Shown here: positions 27,173-34,749 of the stretch, piece by piece
Position numbering within the stretch: the stretch's first letter is position 1
Layout: every line of letters starts with the position of its first letter
Origin: a bacterium
GTDB lineage: Bacteria > Verrucomicrobiota > Verrucomicrobiia > Verrucomicrobiales > Akkermansiaceae
Direction of reading: 5' to 3'
DNA: 64,000 nt
Assembly: GCA_018222765.1 (NCBI GenBank)
Contig: JAAEZT010000007.1
Span: 102,355-166,354, forward strand
Program-made: the position numbers and the translations under genes
The notes under the pieces: model-generated
What the model saw: only the letters and a program-made list of their open reading frames with translations
What the model was told of the DNA's origin: nothing
Databases searched by the model: none

Positions 27173-28045
27173 ATGAGTCGGAAAATCTGGTTGGATGGAT
27201 CTATCGTTGATGAGTCGGAGGCAAAAATATCGGTCTTCGATCACGGTATTCTTTATGGTGATGGAATCTTTGAGGGGATTCGTTTCTATGAGGGACGGGT
27301 CTTTCGGTTGACCGAGCACATCGAGCGGCTCTTTCTTTCGGCCAAGGCAATCCTTCTTAAACTCCCGTGGACGGTCGAAGAGGTATGTGAGTATACCCTG
27401 GATACGATTCGCGCCAATGGACTGAAAGATGGCTATATTCGGCTCGTGATTACCCGCGGAGTGGGCGACCTGGGATTGAATCCCTATCTTTGCGAAGTGC
27501 CCTCGATGTTCATCATCGCTTCGGGCATCACGCTGTATCCTGATGAACTCTATGAGAACGGCCTGGAAGTGGTGACTTGCTCGACGCGTCGTCCGACCCC
27601 GGCGAGTTTGAGCCCGCAGGTGAAATCGCTGAACTATCTCAATAACGTCATGGCTAAGGTCGAGGCATTGAAAGCCGGAGCCAAGGAAGGCCTCATGCTC
27701 AATGAGCAGGGCTACGTCGCGGAATGCACCGGCGATAATGTCTTCATCGTGAAGAAAGGCGAAGTGATCACGCCGCCTGTCTCTGATGGCAGTCTCGACG
27801 GGATTACCCGCCAGGTTATTTTTGATCTCTGTGGTGAACTCGGAATTTCAATTCGTGAAGCTTCGCTCACTCGTTACGACATTTACACTGCTGACGAATC
27901 CTTCCTGACAGGAACGGCCGCAGAGACTATTCCAATGGTGATGCTCGATGAGCGTGAGATTGGAAACGGCAGGCCCGGCGAGCTTTCGCTCAAGCTGATC
28001 GATGCCTTCCGGAAGTTGGTGCGCTCCGAGGGGACGGCCTTTTAA
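27173..28045 (+). CDS. ilvE: branched-chain amino acid aminotransferase
   Basis: 290 residues from the ATG at 27173 ('MSRKIWLDGSIVDESEAKISVFDHGILYGDGIFEGIR'). It is a class IV PLP aminotransferase: the PLP lysine lies in 'PQVKSLNYLNNVMAKVEA', followed by 'GLMLNEQGYVAECTGDNVFIVK' and 'DESFLTGTAAETIPMV'. The F-E-G-I-R segment and the G-T-A-A-E loop match IlvE rather than D-amino-acid transaminase or aminodeoxychorismate lyase. It transfers amino groups in Leu, Ile and Val synthesis. It stands alone, 184 bp after pepP, in a stretch with one possible stem-loop (around 27043-27061) but no clear terminator. Confidence 0.9.
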   Translation: MSRKIWLDGSIVDESEAKISVFDHGILYGDGIFEGIRFYEGRVFRLTEHIERLFLSAKAILLKLPWTVEEVCEYTLDTIRANGLKDGYIRLVITRGVGDLGLNPYLCEVPSMFIIASGITLYPDELYENGLEVVTCSTRRPTPASLSPQVKSLNYLNNVMAKVEALKAGAKEGLMLNEQGYVAECTGDNVFIVKKGEVITPPVSDGSLDGITRQVIFDLCGELGISIREASLTRYDIYTADESFLTGTAAETIPMVMLDEREIGNGRPGELSLKLIDAFRKLVRSEGTAF

Positions 28046-28054
28046 GAGAGCTTA

Positions 28055-28295
28055 TTACCAACGTTCTCCGCCGGTGGCTTTGATGAGATCAAGTCTGGCG
28101 CTGAGAAGCGTGTGTTGAAGAGAGGTTTCGCTACGTTTTGTTTCAAGCCAGTGTCGCTCGATTTCGAGTAGTTCGATTTGGGAGGTGAGTCCGGTCTCGA
28201 ATTGTTCTCGTGCGATGGCAAGAGAGTGAGCAAGGGAATAGGATTCGCGTTGGGCTGCGGCGAGTTGGGCACGGCAGCTGATTAAATCGATGGCC
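28055..28295 (-). pseudogene. relic of a TolC-family outer membrane factor (C-terminus only)
   Basis: Read on the minus strand, an uninterrupted stretch gives 'LISCRAQLAAAQRESYSLAHSLAIAREQFETGLTSQIELLEIERHWLETKRSETSLQHTLLSARLDLIKATGGERW' in pieces and ends at a TAA (28055-28057). The heptad-like helix with 'xxFxxGLTSQIELLExERxLLExxRSExxLxxxxLxARLDLIKATGGG' is the C-terminal hairpin of TolC/NodT-type efflux proteins. There is no start codon: the stretch runs at its 5' end into the 3' end of the SHD1 gene. About 80% of the gene is missing. It converges on ilvE. Confidence 0.75.
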
Positions 28296-28308
28296 GGTAT
28301 TACCTTGA

Positions 28309-29058
28309 TTACTCGATTCGGTTGGGGACGATGTGCTGGCTGGTGATACGAACCACCACTGAGAAGTTGGTGCTTTCCTGACCCGTTCCAAGAAGGATGG
28401 AGTGTCCTTTTTCTGAATACCAGAGATGTGAATTCAGGATGAGGCCATCTTGGAGTTCGTCGGAATCAGGGTAGTTTGCGCCTTGAACCGGGTTGCCATG
28501 GAGCATGGTGAGCAGTTCGATAAGCTCCCCCCAATTTGATTTAAGCTTACCGCCATAGTTTTCCTGCGGGAGTGGTTTTGTTCGCAGGGTGACCTCGGTG
28601 AGCCGGTTGTTGGGGGTCCAGTCAAAATAGAGATGGCAGTGAAGGCCTCCGATGGTTTTTTTAGTGCGGTAGACTCCATTGAGACCGACTCGGGCGAGCA
28701 TGGCCTCAGCGACCGAGCCATCGACGTTGGGGCTAGCGTCGAGTTTTTTGATCACAACGTCCCGAGTGTCACCGAATTCTAGGGTGTCGAAAGCCGCTCC
28801 CTCGGGCACTTTGAATTCACCTGGTTTGGTGACTTTGGTGGGTGGATGGTTTGTTTTGAGCCATTCCTGATCGGAGACGTGGAGTTTTTCGATGGAGAAA
28901 GTCAGGATGCGGCCATTACGTCGGAGGGTGACCAGTTTACCGTCGTTGGAAATATAGTCTGCCTCGAAGCTGCTTGAGCCAGTGGCGTTCTTCCATTCGC
29001 GGGCGTTGGCCAGGAGTGCAGAGAGGGAGATCAGTAGGAGAAAAAGGAAATGACGCAT
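28309..29058 (-). CDS. exported SHD1-domain protein
   Basis: 249 residues with a signal peptide (MRHFLFLLLISLSALLANA). Directly after it comes an SHD1 domain ('REWKNATGSSSFEADYISNDGKLVTLRRNGRILTFSIEKLHVSDQEWL', quoted in part), a small SH3-like module common at the N-termini of exported PVC proteins. The remaining 170 residues ('FDTLEFGDTRDVVIKKLDASP', 'LHCHLYFDWTPNNRLTEVTLRTKPL') look like a compact alpha/beta domain that I cannot name. Probably periplasmic. The last codons abut the TolC-like relic. An inverted repeat lies 33 bp upstream of the start. Confidence 0.6.
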   Translation of the reverse strand: MRHFLFLLLISLSALLANAREWKNATGSSSFEADYISNDGKLVTLRRNGRILTFSIEKLHVSDQEWLKTNHPPTKVTKPGEFKVPEGAAFDTLEFGDTRDVVIKKLDASPNVDGSVAEAMLARVGLNGVYRTKKTIGGLHCHLYFDWTPNNRLTEVTLRTKPLPQENYGGKLKSNWGELIELLTMLHGNPVQGANYPDSDELQDGLILNSHLWYSEKGHSILLGTGQESTNFSVVVRITSQHIVPNRIE

Positions 29059-29090
29059 GTCGACTTGTTGAAACGAAGTTAGTTTGGGGA

Positions 29091-29114
29091 TTCTTAGCAG
29101 AAAAGTGCTGAGAA
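29091..29114. promoter_or_regulatory. inverted repeat upstream of the SHD1 gene
   Basis: Nine-base arms with one G-T mismatch around a 6-base A-rich spacer, 33 bp upstream of the SHD1 gene start. It could be an operator or a weak terminator. No regulator can be assigned. Confidence 0.3.
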
Positions 29115-29359
29115 TATGTCAAATGAGAGGATTAAAAAGGCGGAGATCAGGAAGCTGGCTTGAGGTACTGGCTTCCGATCAGTCCTGTTAGTTATTCGAC
29201 GAAGCTGAATCGGATGTCGCTTTTTTGACGGGCATCCTCGTGATCTGTCAATGAGCGAGGTGGTAGTGAAGGAGATTGCGGTAAATCGCCTTTGGTGGAG
29301 GAGCTTGGTAGGTTGGCTTGGGATGATCTTGATGAGAAAACTCTCAACTAGGAGATGAA

Positions 29360-29394
29360 AAAAGCCGCTCTCCGAGGAGGGCGGCTTTTGGGAA
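29360..29394 (-). terminator. Rho-independent terminator of the TIGR04073-like gene
   Basis: Perfect 9-bp arms AAAAGCCGC / GCGGCTTTT with an inner CTCC/GGAG stem. On the minus strand it ends in a run of six Ts, 17-20 bp after the stop of the gene at 29411. Confidence 0.85.
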
Positions 29395-29410
29395 AAATCG
29401 ATGCAGTGGA

Positions 29411-29839
29411 TTACCACTTCTGTCCACGAGAGTGACGGAAGTAGGACTCGTAGCCCAGCATTGGTGGATACTCGGACAAACCGTCGCGAGGATTCATTTC
29501 GATACGATCATCAGCGCCACAACGGGTGTAGGGTGGCTTGAACGTTCCGTGGAAACTAGGGCAGTGGAAGGTGAGAAGTTCGTAGACTCCGTAACCAACA
29601 CGCTTGAGAGAGCGGCGTGTTCCATCGACAATCCCGTGGGAGTATCCGGAAACATATCCTTCGGATTCGGTCTTGCGAACCATCTGCTCGGGGATTTCAA
29701 TGAAGCCGTAGAGGATATTGCTAATAGCGCGTCCGAGCTTGCGTGAAGATGTGTAGTTGGTTCCTGGAGGGGCCTGAATGTCTGCCTGAACAGGAACAGC
29801 CATGCCGAGTGTGAGTGTGATCAGTAGGAGCTTTCTCAT
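29411..29839 (-). CDS. exosortase-associated TIGR04073-like exported protein
   Basis: 142 residues from the ATG at 29839, chosen because a signal peptide starts there (MRKLLLITLTLGMAVPVQA). Two nearby upstream Mets are possible. Mature motifs 'RKLGRAISNILYGFIEIPEQMVRKTESEG', 'RSLKRVGYGVYELLTF', 'EYPPMLGYESYFRHS' resemble the TIGR04073 family, small proteins found in genomes with exosortase/PEP-CTERM sorting. The pattern is a glycine-punctuated amphipathic helix that may touch a membrane. Function unknown. A strong terminator follows. The CAAX-protease-related gene at 33981 is another exosortase-linked family in this window. Confidence 0.65.
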   Translation of the reverse strand: MRKLLLITLTLGMAVPVQADIQAPPGTNYTSSRKLGRAISNILYGFIEIPEQMVRKTESEGYVSGYSHGIVDGTRRSLKRVGYGVYELLTFHCPSFHGTFKPPYTRCGADDRIEMNPRDGLSEYPPMLGYESYFRHSRGQKW

Positions 29840-30226
29840 TACGTTGAGCATTCCACCGAAGATCTCATCGCTTGGCAATGGGAAAATGGCATTCCGCTGA
29901 TTATTTTGATTTCGAAAGGATCAGGGAATTGTCGAGGTTCAGCAGAATTTGGCCCGGAGATCGGGTTGGAACTGGAGTAGGCGTCGATTTTCCCTCTGAG
30001 AGCAGGGTTTATTCTTCTCCATTTTCTCGGTTCAGAAACGCTTGAGCCGCAAATTCCGTCGCATCAGAGCCTATTCTTCAAGTTCAGAGGATGTTGTTAC
30101 GGAGGTTTGTTGCATGGGACGGTGGCAAGACTTGGCTTCGTCAAAATCTTTCCTAATCGGGTGAAAATCCCCTCGTGATTGGGGATTGTCTTGGGGCAGG
30201 AGATTCCCTAGGCTCGCCGTGGCACG
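29840..30226. other. divergent intergenic region
   Basis: Gene-free stretch between the TIGR04073-like gene (minus) and the carboxypeptidase-like gene (plus). The only structure seen is a perfect 7-bp stem AATCCCC / GGGGATT with a 8-base loop at 30166-30187, about 40 bp upstream of the plus-strand start. No promoter could be assigned confidently. Confidence 0.35.
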
Positions 30227-31195
30227 ATGAACTTGAGAGAAAAGGGCTCCACGATCTTCCGAAATAGCGTTCTTTTTCTGGGGCTTGTCGCAAGTTCCAT
30301 TGCGCAGGCGGGGGAGAGTTACATCGCGGTTGAGGCCCATAGCGGAAGGATCGTTTTGGAGCTTGATGCTGATCAAAAGCGCCCAGTCGCCAGTCTGGCG
30401 AAAATCGCTACTGCGATGGTCGTGCTAGATTGGGCTCATCTCAGTCAGACCAAGATGGGGCAGATTGCCGTGGTTCCGGCGGGAGCGGCGACGATTGGTG
30501 GCTCGAATCCGATGGGATTGATCCCTGGGGACCAAATCGCCCTTCGGGAGGCAATGTATTCCATGTTGCTGGGTCTGGACAATGTCTCGGCACTGACTTT
30601 GGCGACTCATGTGGGACGATCAATTCAGGCTCAAAGTCTTCTGGGAGGAACACCGACTGCTGCTTTTGTGGGTGAAATGAACAATCTCGCACGGGTTCTG
30701 GGGATGGAAAAGACACGGTTTTACAACCCTCATGGACTGGATTCGACGGGTCGAAAGGGGTTTTCGACCGCTCGCGACATGGCCCGGCTGTGCATTTACG
30801 CGATGCGGGACACCGGATTTCAATTTTACGTAAAGCAAAAGCAGCGGACTATTTCTTCGTCACGCTTCGGTCAGAGCCGTGGATTCAAGGTCAGCAATAC
30901 CCATAAGCTTTTGGGAACCGCTGGCATCAGCGGAATTATAACTGGGACGTCACAATTTGCAGGGTCCTGTGCCGCGACGAGTTCCGAGAAAAAGCCCATC
31001 GTGAAGAAGTTGGAAACAGGTGCGACAAGACTGACACCGCGGCGCATGATCGTCATCGCGCTGGGAAGCGCCGATCGGTATGGTCGCACCAAAGGGCTTT
31101 TATCTCAGGGATGGGGGCTCTATGACGCTTGGAAGGCGCAGGGGCAGCTGGTAACCAACCCGCGGTCGATTCTTACTGTTCCGACTCCTCAATAG
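30227..31195 (+). CDS. D-Ala-D-Ala carboxypeptidase-like protein (peptidase S11), altered active site
   Basis: 322 residues with a signal peptide (to about residue 28, 'VASSIAQA') and the S11 penicillin-binding fold. The nucleophile motif SxxK is intact ('ASLAKIATA', Ser56, Lys59). Aligned by the shared PGDQ anchor, the second motif SxN reads Leu117-Asp118-Asn119, so the serine is lost. The third motif, KTG, reads Ile238-Thr239-Gly240 ('GIITGTSQFAG'), so the lysine is lost. Such changes would be expected to weaken or abolish transpeptidation/carboxypeptidation while perhaps leaving substrate binding. It heads a plus-strand gene run (pfk, lrp, aminotransferase, CPBP). Confidence 0.8.
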   Translation: MNLREKGSTIFRNSVLFLGLVASSIAQAGESYIAVEAHSGRIVLELDADQKRPVASLAKIATAMVVLDWAHLSQTKMGQIAVVPAGAATIGGSNPMGLIPGDQIALREAMYSMLLGLDNVSALTLATHVGRSIQAQSLLGGTPTAAFVGEMNNLARVLGMEKTRFYNPHGLDSTGRKGFSTARDMARLCIYAMRDTGFQFYVKQKQRTISSSRFGQSRGFKVSNTHKLLGTAGISGIITGTSQFAGSCAATSSEKKPIVKKLETGATRLTPRRMIVIALGSADRYGRTKGLLSQGWGLYDAWKAQGQLVTNPRSILTVPTPQ

Positions 31196-31228
31196 ATTTC
31201 AGTTAAAGTTCATAACACAGTCAGCAAC

Positions 31229-32305
31229 ATGCGAATTGGTATATTAAATTGCGGGGGCGATTGCCCGGGTCTCAATGCAGTCATTCACGGAGTCGTTGGT
31301 GCGTCCGCGGCGAAGGGCTGGGAAGCAATTGGATTTCGAGATGGATTTGAAGGATTGCTGCCTCCGGGCGACTTCCAGTTTCTCACACCAAAGGACACCG
31401 AGGGGATTTTGAAGCAGGGCGGAACGATTCTCGGAACGACCAATAAAGGAAACTTTGCCGCGAAATTGGGCACGGATGATGATGTTGCCAAGGTTCCCCA
31501 AGAAATTGTCGATCGCGCAAAGCGGACCCTGGATCAACTTGGGATCGGAGCGCTCGTCGTCGTGGGTGGAGATGGTTCGTTGACCACGGCCCAGCAACTC
31601 TACGAACAGGGATGGCCGGTGATCGGGGTTCCCAAGACAATCGATAATGATTTGAAGGCGACGGCGATGACCTTTGGCTTCGATAGTGCGGTGAGTTCTG
31701 TGGTTGACGGATTGGATCGACTGCACACGACAGGGCAAAGTCACAAGCGGGTCATGGTGCTTGAGGTGATGGGACGTCATGCTGGTTGGATTGCTCTTTG
31801 GGGTGGGATGGCTGGCGCGGCGAATGTTATTCTTCTGCCTGAAATTCCATTCTCCTACGAGAAGGTTGCCGAGCACCTCAAGAAGCGTGAGGCCATGGGT
31901 TACACCAGTTCCTTGGTCGTTGTAGCCGAAGGCGCGAAGAGTCCGAATGGCGAGATTTCTACTATTGATGATAATTCGGGCGGACAAGCCCGTCTCGGAG
32001 GAATCGGAGAACAAGTGGCCGCGCAGATTGCCGAACTCACTGGCAAGGAAACTCGCTGCACTACCCTGGGGCATGTTCAACGAGGTGGGACACCGACTCC
32101 GCTTGACCGGATTCTCGGAATGCGCTTTGGGGTGATGGCGGCGCAGCTCGCGGAGGAAGGAGCCTTTGGCCGGATGGTCAGCTATCAGAGTTACCACGTG
32201 GATTCCGTGCCCATCAAAGAGGCTGTGATGGAACTGCGCCTCATTGAACCCGATACCGAAGTTGTTCGGGCCGCTCGTGCGGTTGATATCTGCTTTGGCG
32301 ATTAA
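31229..32305 (+). CDS. pfkA: 6-phosphofructokinase (ATP/PPi type unresolved)
   Basis: 358 residues with the PfkA fold. 'NCGGDCPGLNAVIHG' binds the phosphate donor, 'GGTILGTTNKG', 'VVGGDGS' (113-117), 'GVPKTIDNDL' (135-142, catalytic Asp), 'EVMGRHAGW' and 'LGHVQRGGTPTPLDRI'. Known specificity positions give a mixed signal. Gly at the 104-equivalent (GGDGS) favours ATP, while Lys at the 124-equivalent (PKTIDND) is usual in PPi-dependent and Actinobacteria-type enzymes. It catalyses the committed step of glycolysis. It follows the S11-like gene by 33 bp and is 11 bp before the Lrp gene. Confidence 0.88.
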   Translation: MRIGILNCGGDCPGLNAVIHGVVGASAAKGWEAIGFRDGFEGLLPPGDFQFLTPKDTEGILKQGGTILGTTNKGNFAAKLGTDDDVAKVPQEIVDRAKRTLDQLGIGALVVVGGDGSLTTAQQLYEQGWPVIGVPKTIDNDLKATAMTFGFDSAVSSVVDGLDRLHTTGQSHKRVMVLEVMGRHAGWIALWGGMAGAANVILLPEIPFSYEKVAEHLKKREAMGYTSSLVVVAEGAKSPNGEISTIDDNSGGQARLGGIGEQVAAQIAELTGKETRCTTLGHVQRGGTPTPLDRILGMRFGVMAAQLAEEGAFGRMVSYQSYHVDSVPIKEAVMELRLIEPDTEVVRAARAVDICFGD

Positions 32306-32316
32306 AAATTTTAGTT

Positions 32317-32796
32317 ATGAATGACCTCCTCAATCTTCTCCGTCGGGATGCCCGGCGGTCCGCTGGTGAATTGGCTGCGCAACTTTCCCTGGACGAGGCG
32401 GATGTCGAGGCGCAGATTGTAGAGTGGGAAAAAGACGGCACGATTCGCGGCTATCAAGCGATGATCGATCCTGCCCTGGAAGAAGGGAATGACGTGACCG
32501 CCTTCATTGAAGTTCGGATGACTCCGGAGCGGGGCGGTGGCTTTGATCGCGTCGCACGTAGGATCGCGCACTTTGACCAGGTCACGAGCTGTTACCTTGC
32601 AAGTGGCGGGTTCGATTTGCTGGTGGTCGTGAAGGGAAAAGACCTTCTCTCGGTAGCGGCTTTTGTTTCTGAGAAGTTGAGCACGATCGAAGGAGTGATT
32701 TCCACCGCGACTCACTTCCGGTTGAAATCGTATAAAGAAAACGGATTCCTCTTCGGGGATGATGGCGATGTCGAGCGCCTCCCAGTCTCGCCATAA
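32317..32796 (+). CDS. Lrp/AsnC-family transcription regulator
   Basis: 159 residues. The N-terminal winged helix ('NDLLNLLRRDARRSAGELAAQLSLDEADVEAQIVEWEKDGTIRGYQAMI', in part) is followed by the RAM ligand-binding domain ('DVTAFIEVRMTPERGGGFDRVARRIAHFDQVTSCYLASGGFDLLVVVKGKDL'). It is the usual amino-acid-responsive regulator layout. An aminotransferase gene follows after 13 bp, so it probably controls this operon in response to an amino acid; that is inference. Confidence 0.88.
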   Translation: MNDLLNLLRRDARRSAGELAAQLSLDEADVEAQIVEWEKDGTIRGYQAMIDPALEEGNDVTAFIEVRMTPERGGGFDRVARRIAHFDQVTSCYLASGGFDLLVVVKGKDLLSVAAFVSEKLSTIEGVISTATHFRLKSYKENGFLFGDDGDVERLPVSP

Positions 32797-32809
32797 GCTA
32801 ATAGCTCCC

Positions 32810-33976
32810 ATGGATTTGAATTCAAAATTGGCCAGCCACCTGCAGACCATTCCCCGTTCGGGGATACGCGATTTCTTCGAGCTGGTGATTGGTCGGGATG
32901 ACGTGATTTCACTGGGAGTGGGAGAGCCTGACTTCGTCACTCCTTGGCCGATCCGCGAGGCCGCGATGCGCTCGCTGGACCGCGGAGAAACGAGTTACAC
33001 CTCAAATCTGGGCCTGCTTTCCCTTCGCGAAAAGATTTCGGAATACGTGGAGACATTTTTTCATGTTCCTTATCGAGGGAGTGATGAAGTCCTCATTACG
33101 GTGGGGGTTTCTGAGGCGCTTGATTTGGCGTTGCGGGCCTTGGTAAATCCAGGGGATGAGGTCGTTTATCACGAGCCGTGTTATGTCTCATATTCGCCCA
33201 GTATTGTCATGTCACACGGCGTGGCCGTGGCGGTGGCGACGAAGAAAGAAGATGGCTTCTCGCTGAAGCCCGAAGCGTTGGCGGCAGTGATCACAAGTCG
33301 AACCAAGATTGTGATGTTGAATTTCCCCACTAATCCGACCGGTGCGGTGGCGTCGCGTGAGGATCTAGAAGGAATCGCCAAACTTTGTATCGAGCACGAC
33401 CTGATTGTCATCAGTGATGAGATCTACAGCGAATTGCGGTATGACGAGGAAGAGCATCTGAGTATCGCGGCTCTGCCGGGAATGCGGGAGCGGACGATTT
33501 TGCTTCATGGCTTTTCAAAGGCCTTTGCAATGACGGGGTTTCGTCTGGGGTATGCGTGTGCTCCAACGGTTCTGATTGAAGCAATGATGAAAATCCACCA
33601 ATATGGAATTCTCTGTGCTCCTATTACCAGCCAGGCTGCTGCTCTTGAGGCTTTGACTGGAGGGGAGGATCTTTATCTCTCGATGAAAGAGAGCTATCAT
33701 CAACGCCGGGATTTCCTAGTGGGTCGCTTCAACGAAATGGGGATTGATTGTCATTGTCCAGGTGGCGCCTTTTATGTCTTCCCGGATATTAGTAAGTTTG
33801 GATTGAGCAGTAAGGATTTTGCAATGGGTCTTCTCGAAAGCGAGCAGGTTGCGGCGGTTCCCGGTGATGCCTTTGGAGAGAGTGGCGAAGGGTTCCTTCG
33901 TTGTTGCTACGCGACCGGGATGGATGATTTGAAATCCGCGATGGATTCAATAGAGCGCTATATCGGAACACTTTAA
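32810..33976 (+). CDS. class I/II PLP aminotransferase
   Basis: 388 residues from the ATG at 32810 ('MDLNSKLASHLQTIPRSGIRDFFELV'). Earlier in-frame Mets overlap the Lrp gene end and do not match the family. Fold-type I motifs: 'ISLGVGEPDFVTPWPIREAA', 'NFPTNPTGAVASREDL', 'VISDEIYSELRYDEE', the PLP lysine in 'LLHGFSKAFAMTGFRLGY', and the carboxylate-binding Arg in 'GFLRCCYAT'. It belongs with aspartate/aromatic or LL-DAP-type aminotransferases; the substrate cannot be fixed. Coupling with an Lrp regulator 13 bp upstream suggests amino-acid-controlled expression. The membrane protease-like gene starts 4 bp downstream. Confidence 0.88.
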   Translation: MDLNSKLASHLQTIPRSGIRDFFELVIGRDDVISLGVGEPDFVTPWPIREAAMRSLDRGETSYTSNLGLLSLREKISEYVETFFHVPYRGSDEVLITVGVSEALDLALRALVNPGDEVVYHEPCYVSYSPSIVMSHGVAVAVATKKEDGFSLKPEALAAVITSRTKIVMLNFPTNPTGAVASREDLEGIAKLCIEHDLIVISDEIYSELRYDEEEHLSIAALPGMRERTILLHGFSKAFAMTGFRLGYACAPTVLIEAMMKIHQYGILCAPITSQAAALEALTGGEDLYLSMKESYHQRRDFLVGRFNEMGIDCHCPGGAFYVFPDISKFGLSSKDFAMGLLESEQVAAVPGDAFGESGEGFLRCCYATGMDDLKSAMDSIERYIGTL

Positions 33977-33980
33977 GCCG

Positions 33981-34745
33981 ATGATGGAGCAGCTAAAAAT
34001 TTGGCGGGAAGATCGAACCCTTGCGCATGTTGTGCCATTCGCAGTCTTCATGGTTTTCATGTTGCTCTACCAATTCGTGGGAGAGGCAATGCTTTGGGAG
34101 CATGATCATGCGCCGTGGTATCGTCATTGGCCGGAGCAGTTTTTTTATCCTCTGCAAACGATTGCCACGCTGGCCGTGCTGATTTTTTTCTGGCGGCACT
34201 ATGAGCTGAAGTGGTCGAATAAAGTGTGGATTGGAGTTGCGGCTGGTTTTGTGGGGATTGCAGCCTGGCTCTTGCCGACGACTCTCTATGATTACTACGA
34301 AATGACCGGGAAGCCGGATTCCTTTTTTGAAAAGCTCTCAGGATTGGCTCCCCGTAAAGAAGGGTTTGATCCTGGGGTCTTTTCCGACCCGATGGCCTAC
34401 TGGGCTTCGCTGATTCTTCGTGTTTTTCGTGCCGTGGTGATCGTGGCCCTGGTGGAAGAGATTTTTTGGAGGGGATTTCTGATGAGATTTCTCCTGAAAA
34501 TGGATGGAAATTACTGGAAGGTTCCTTTTGGTAAGCCAGCGTGGATTTCATTCTTTGTTGTGACCGGGGCCTTTATGCTAGCTCATGCTCCGCTCGACTG
34601 GGCAGGGGCTTTTGTTTATGGGTCCCTGACCTTCGGTGTTGCTGTTTGGACGCGGAGCTTGCTCGCCTGCGTAGTGATGCACGGTGTGGCCAACGCGACT
34701 CTGGCTTGGTATGCCATGACCTATGCCAAGTATGGCATGTGGTAG
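33981..34745 (+). CDS. CAAX prenyl protease-related (CPBP) membrane protein
   Basis: 254 residues with about six to seven membrane helices (for example 'VVPFAVFMVFMLLYQFV', 'LQTIATLAVLIFFW', 'GVAAGFVGIAAWLLP'). The CPBP/Abi motifs are present: 'VALVEEIFWRGFLMRFLL' (EExxxR), 'FMLAHAPLDWAGAFVYG' and 'VVMHGVANATLAWY' (HxxxN). The overall layout resembles TIGR03008, the CAAX-protease-related family found near exosortase genes. It starts 4 bp after the aminotransferase stop and closes the run that begins at 30227. It converges with the next gene with 4 bp between. Confidence 0.75.
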   Translation: MMEQLKIWREDRTLAHVVPFAVFMVFMLLYQFVGEAMLWEHDHAPWYRHWPEQFFYPLQTIATLAVLIFFWRHYELKWSNKVWIGVAAGFVGIAAWLLPTTLYDYYEMTGKPDSFFEKLSGLAPRKEGFDPGVFSDPMAYWASLILRVFRAVVIVALVEEIFWRGFLMRFLLKMDGNYWKVPFGKPAWISFFVVTGAFMLAHAPLDWAGAFVYGSLTFGVAVWTRSLLACVVMHGVANATLAWYAMTYAKYGMW

Positions 34746-34749
34746 CGGC

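Larger units (their letters stand above)
29059..29410. other. intergenic gap with an inverted repeat and possible gene tail
   Basis: No intact gene. It holds an imperfect inverted repeat at 29091-29114 (TTCTTAGCA / TGCTGAGAA) just upstream of the SHD1 gene and a terminator at 29360-29394. In the middle, a minus-strand frame ends '...LTDHEDARQKSDIRFSFVE' and a TAA near 29193. It looks like the tail of a real protein but cannot be named. Confidence 0.4.

Noticed and set aside
29094..29417. 107-codon minus-strand frame overlapping the terminator
   Set aside because: It begins inside the stop region of the TIGR04073-like gene, crosses the terminator and has no protein-like features.
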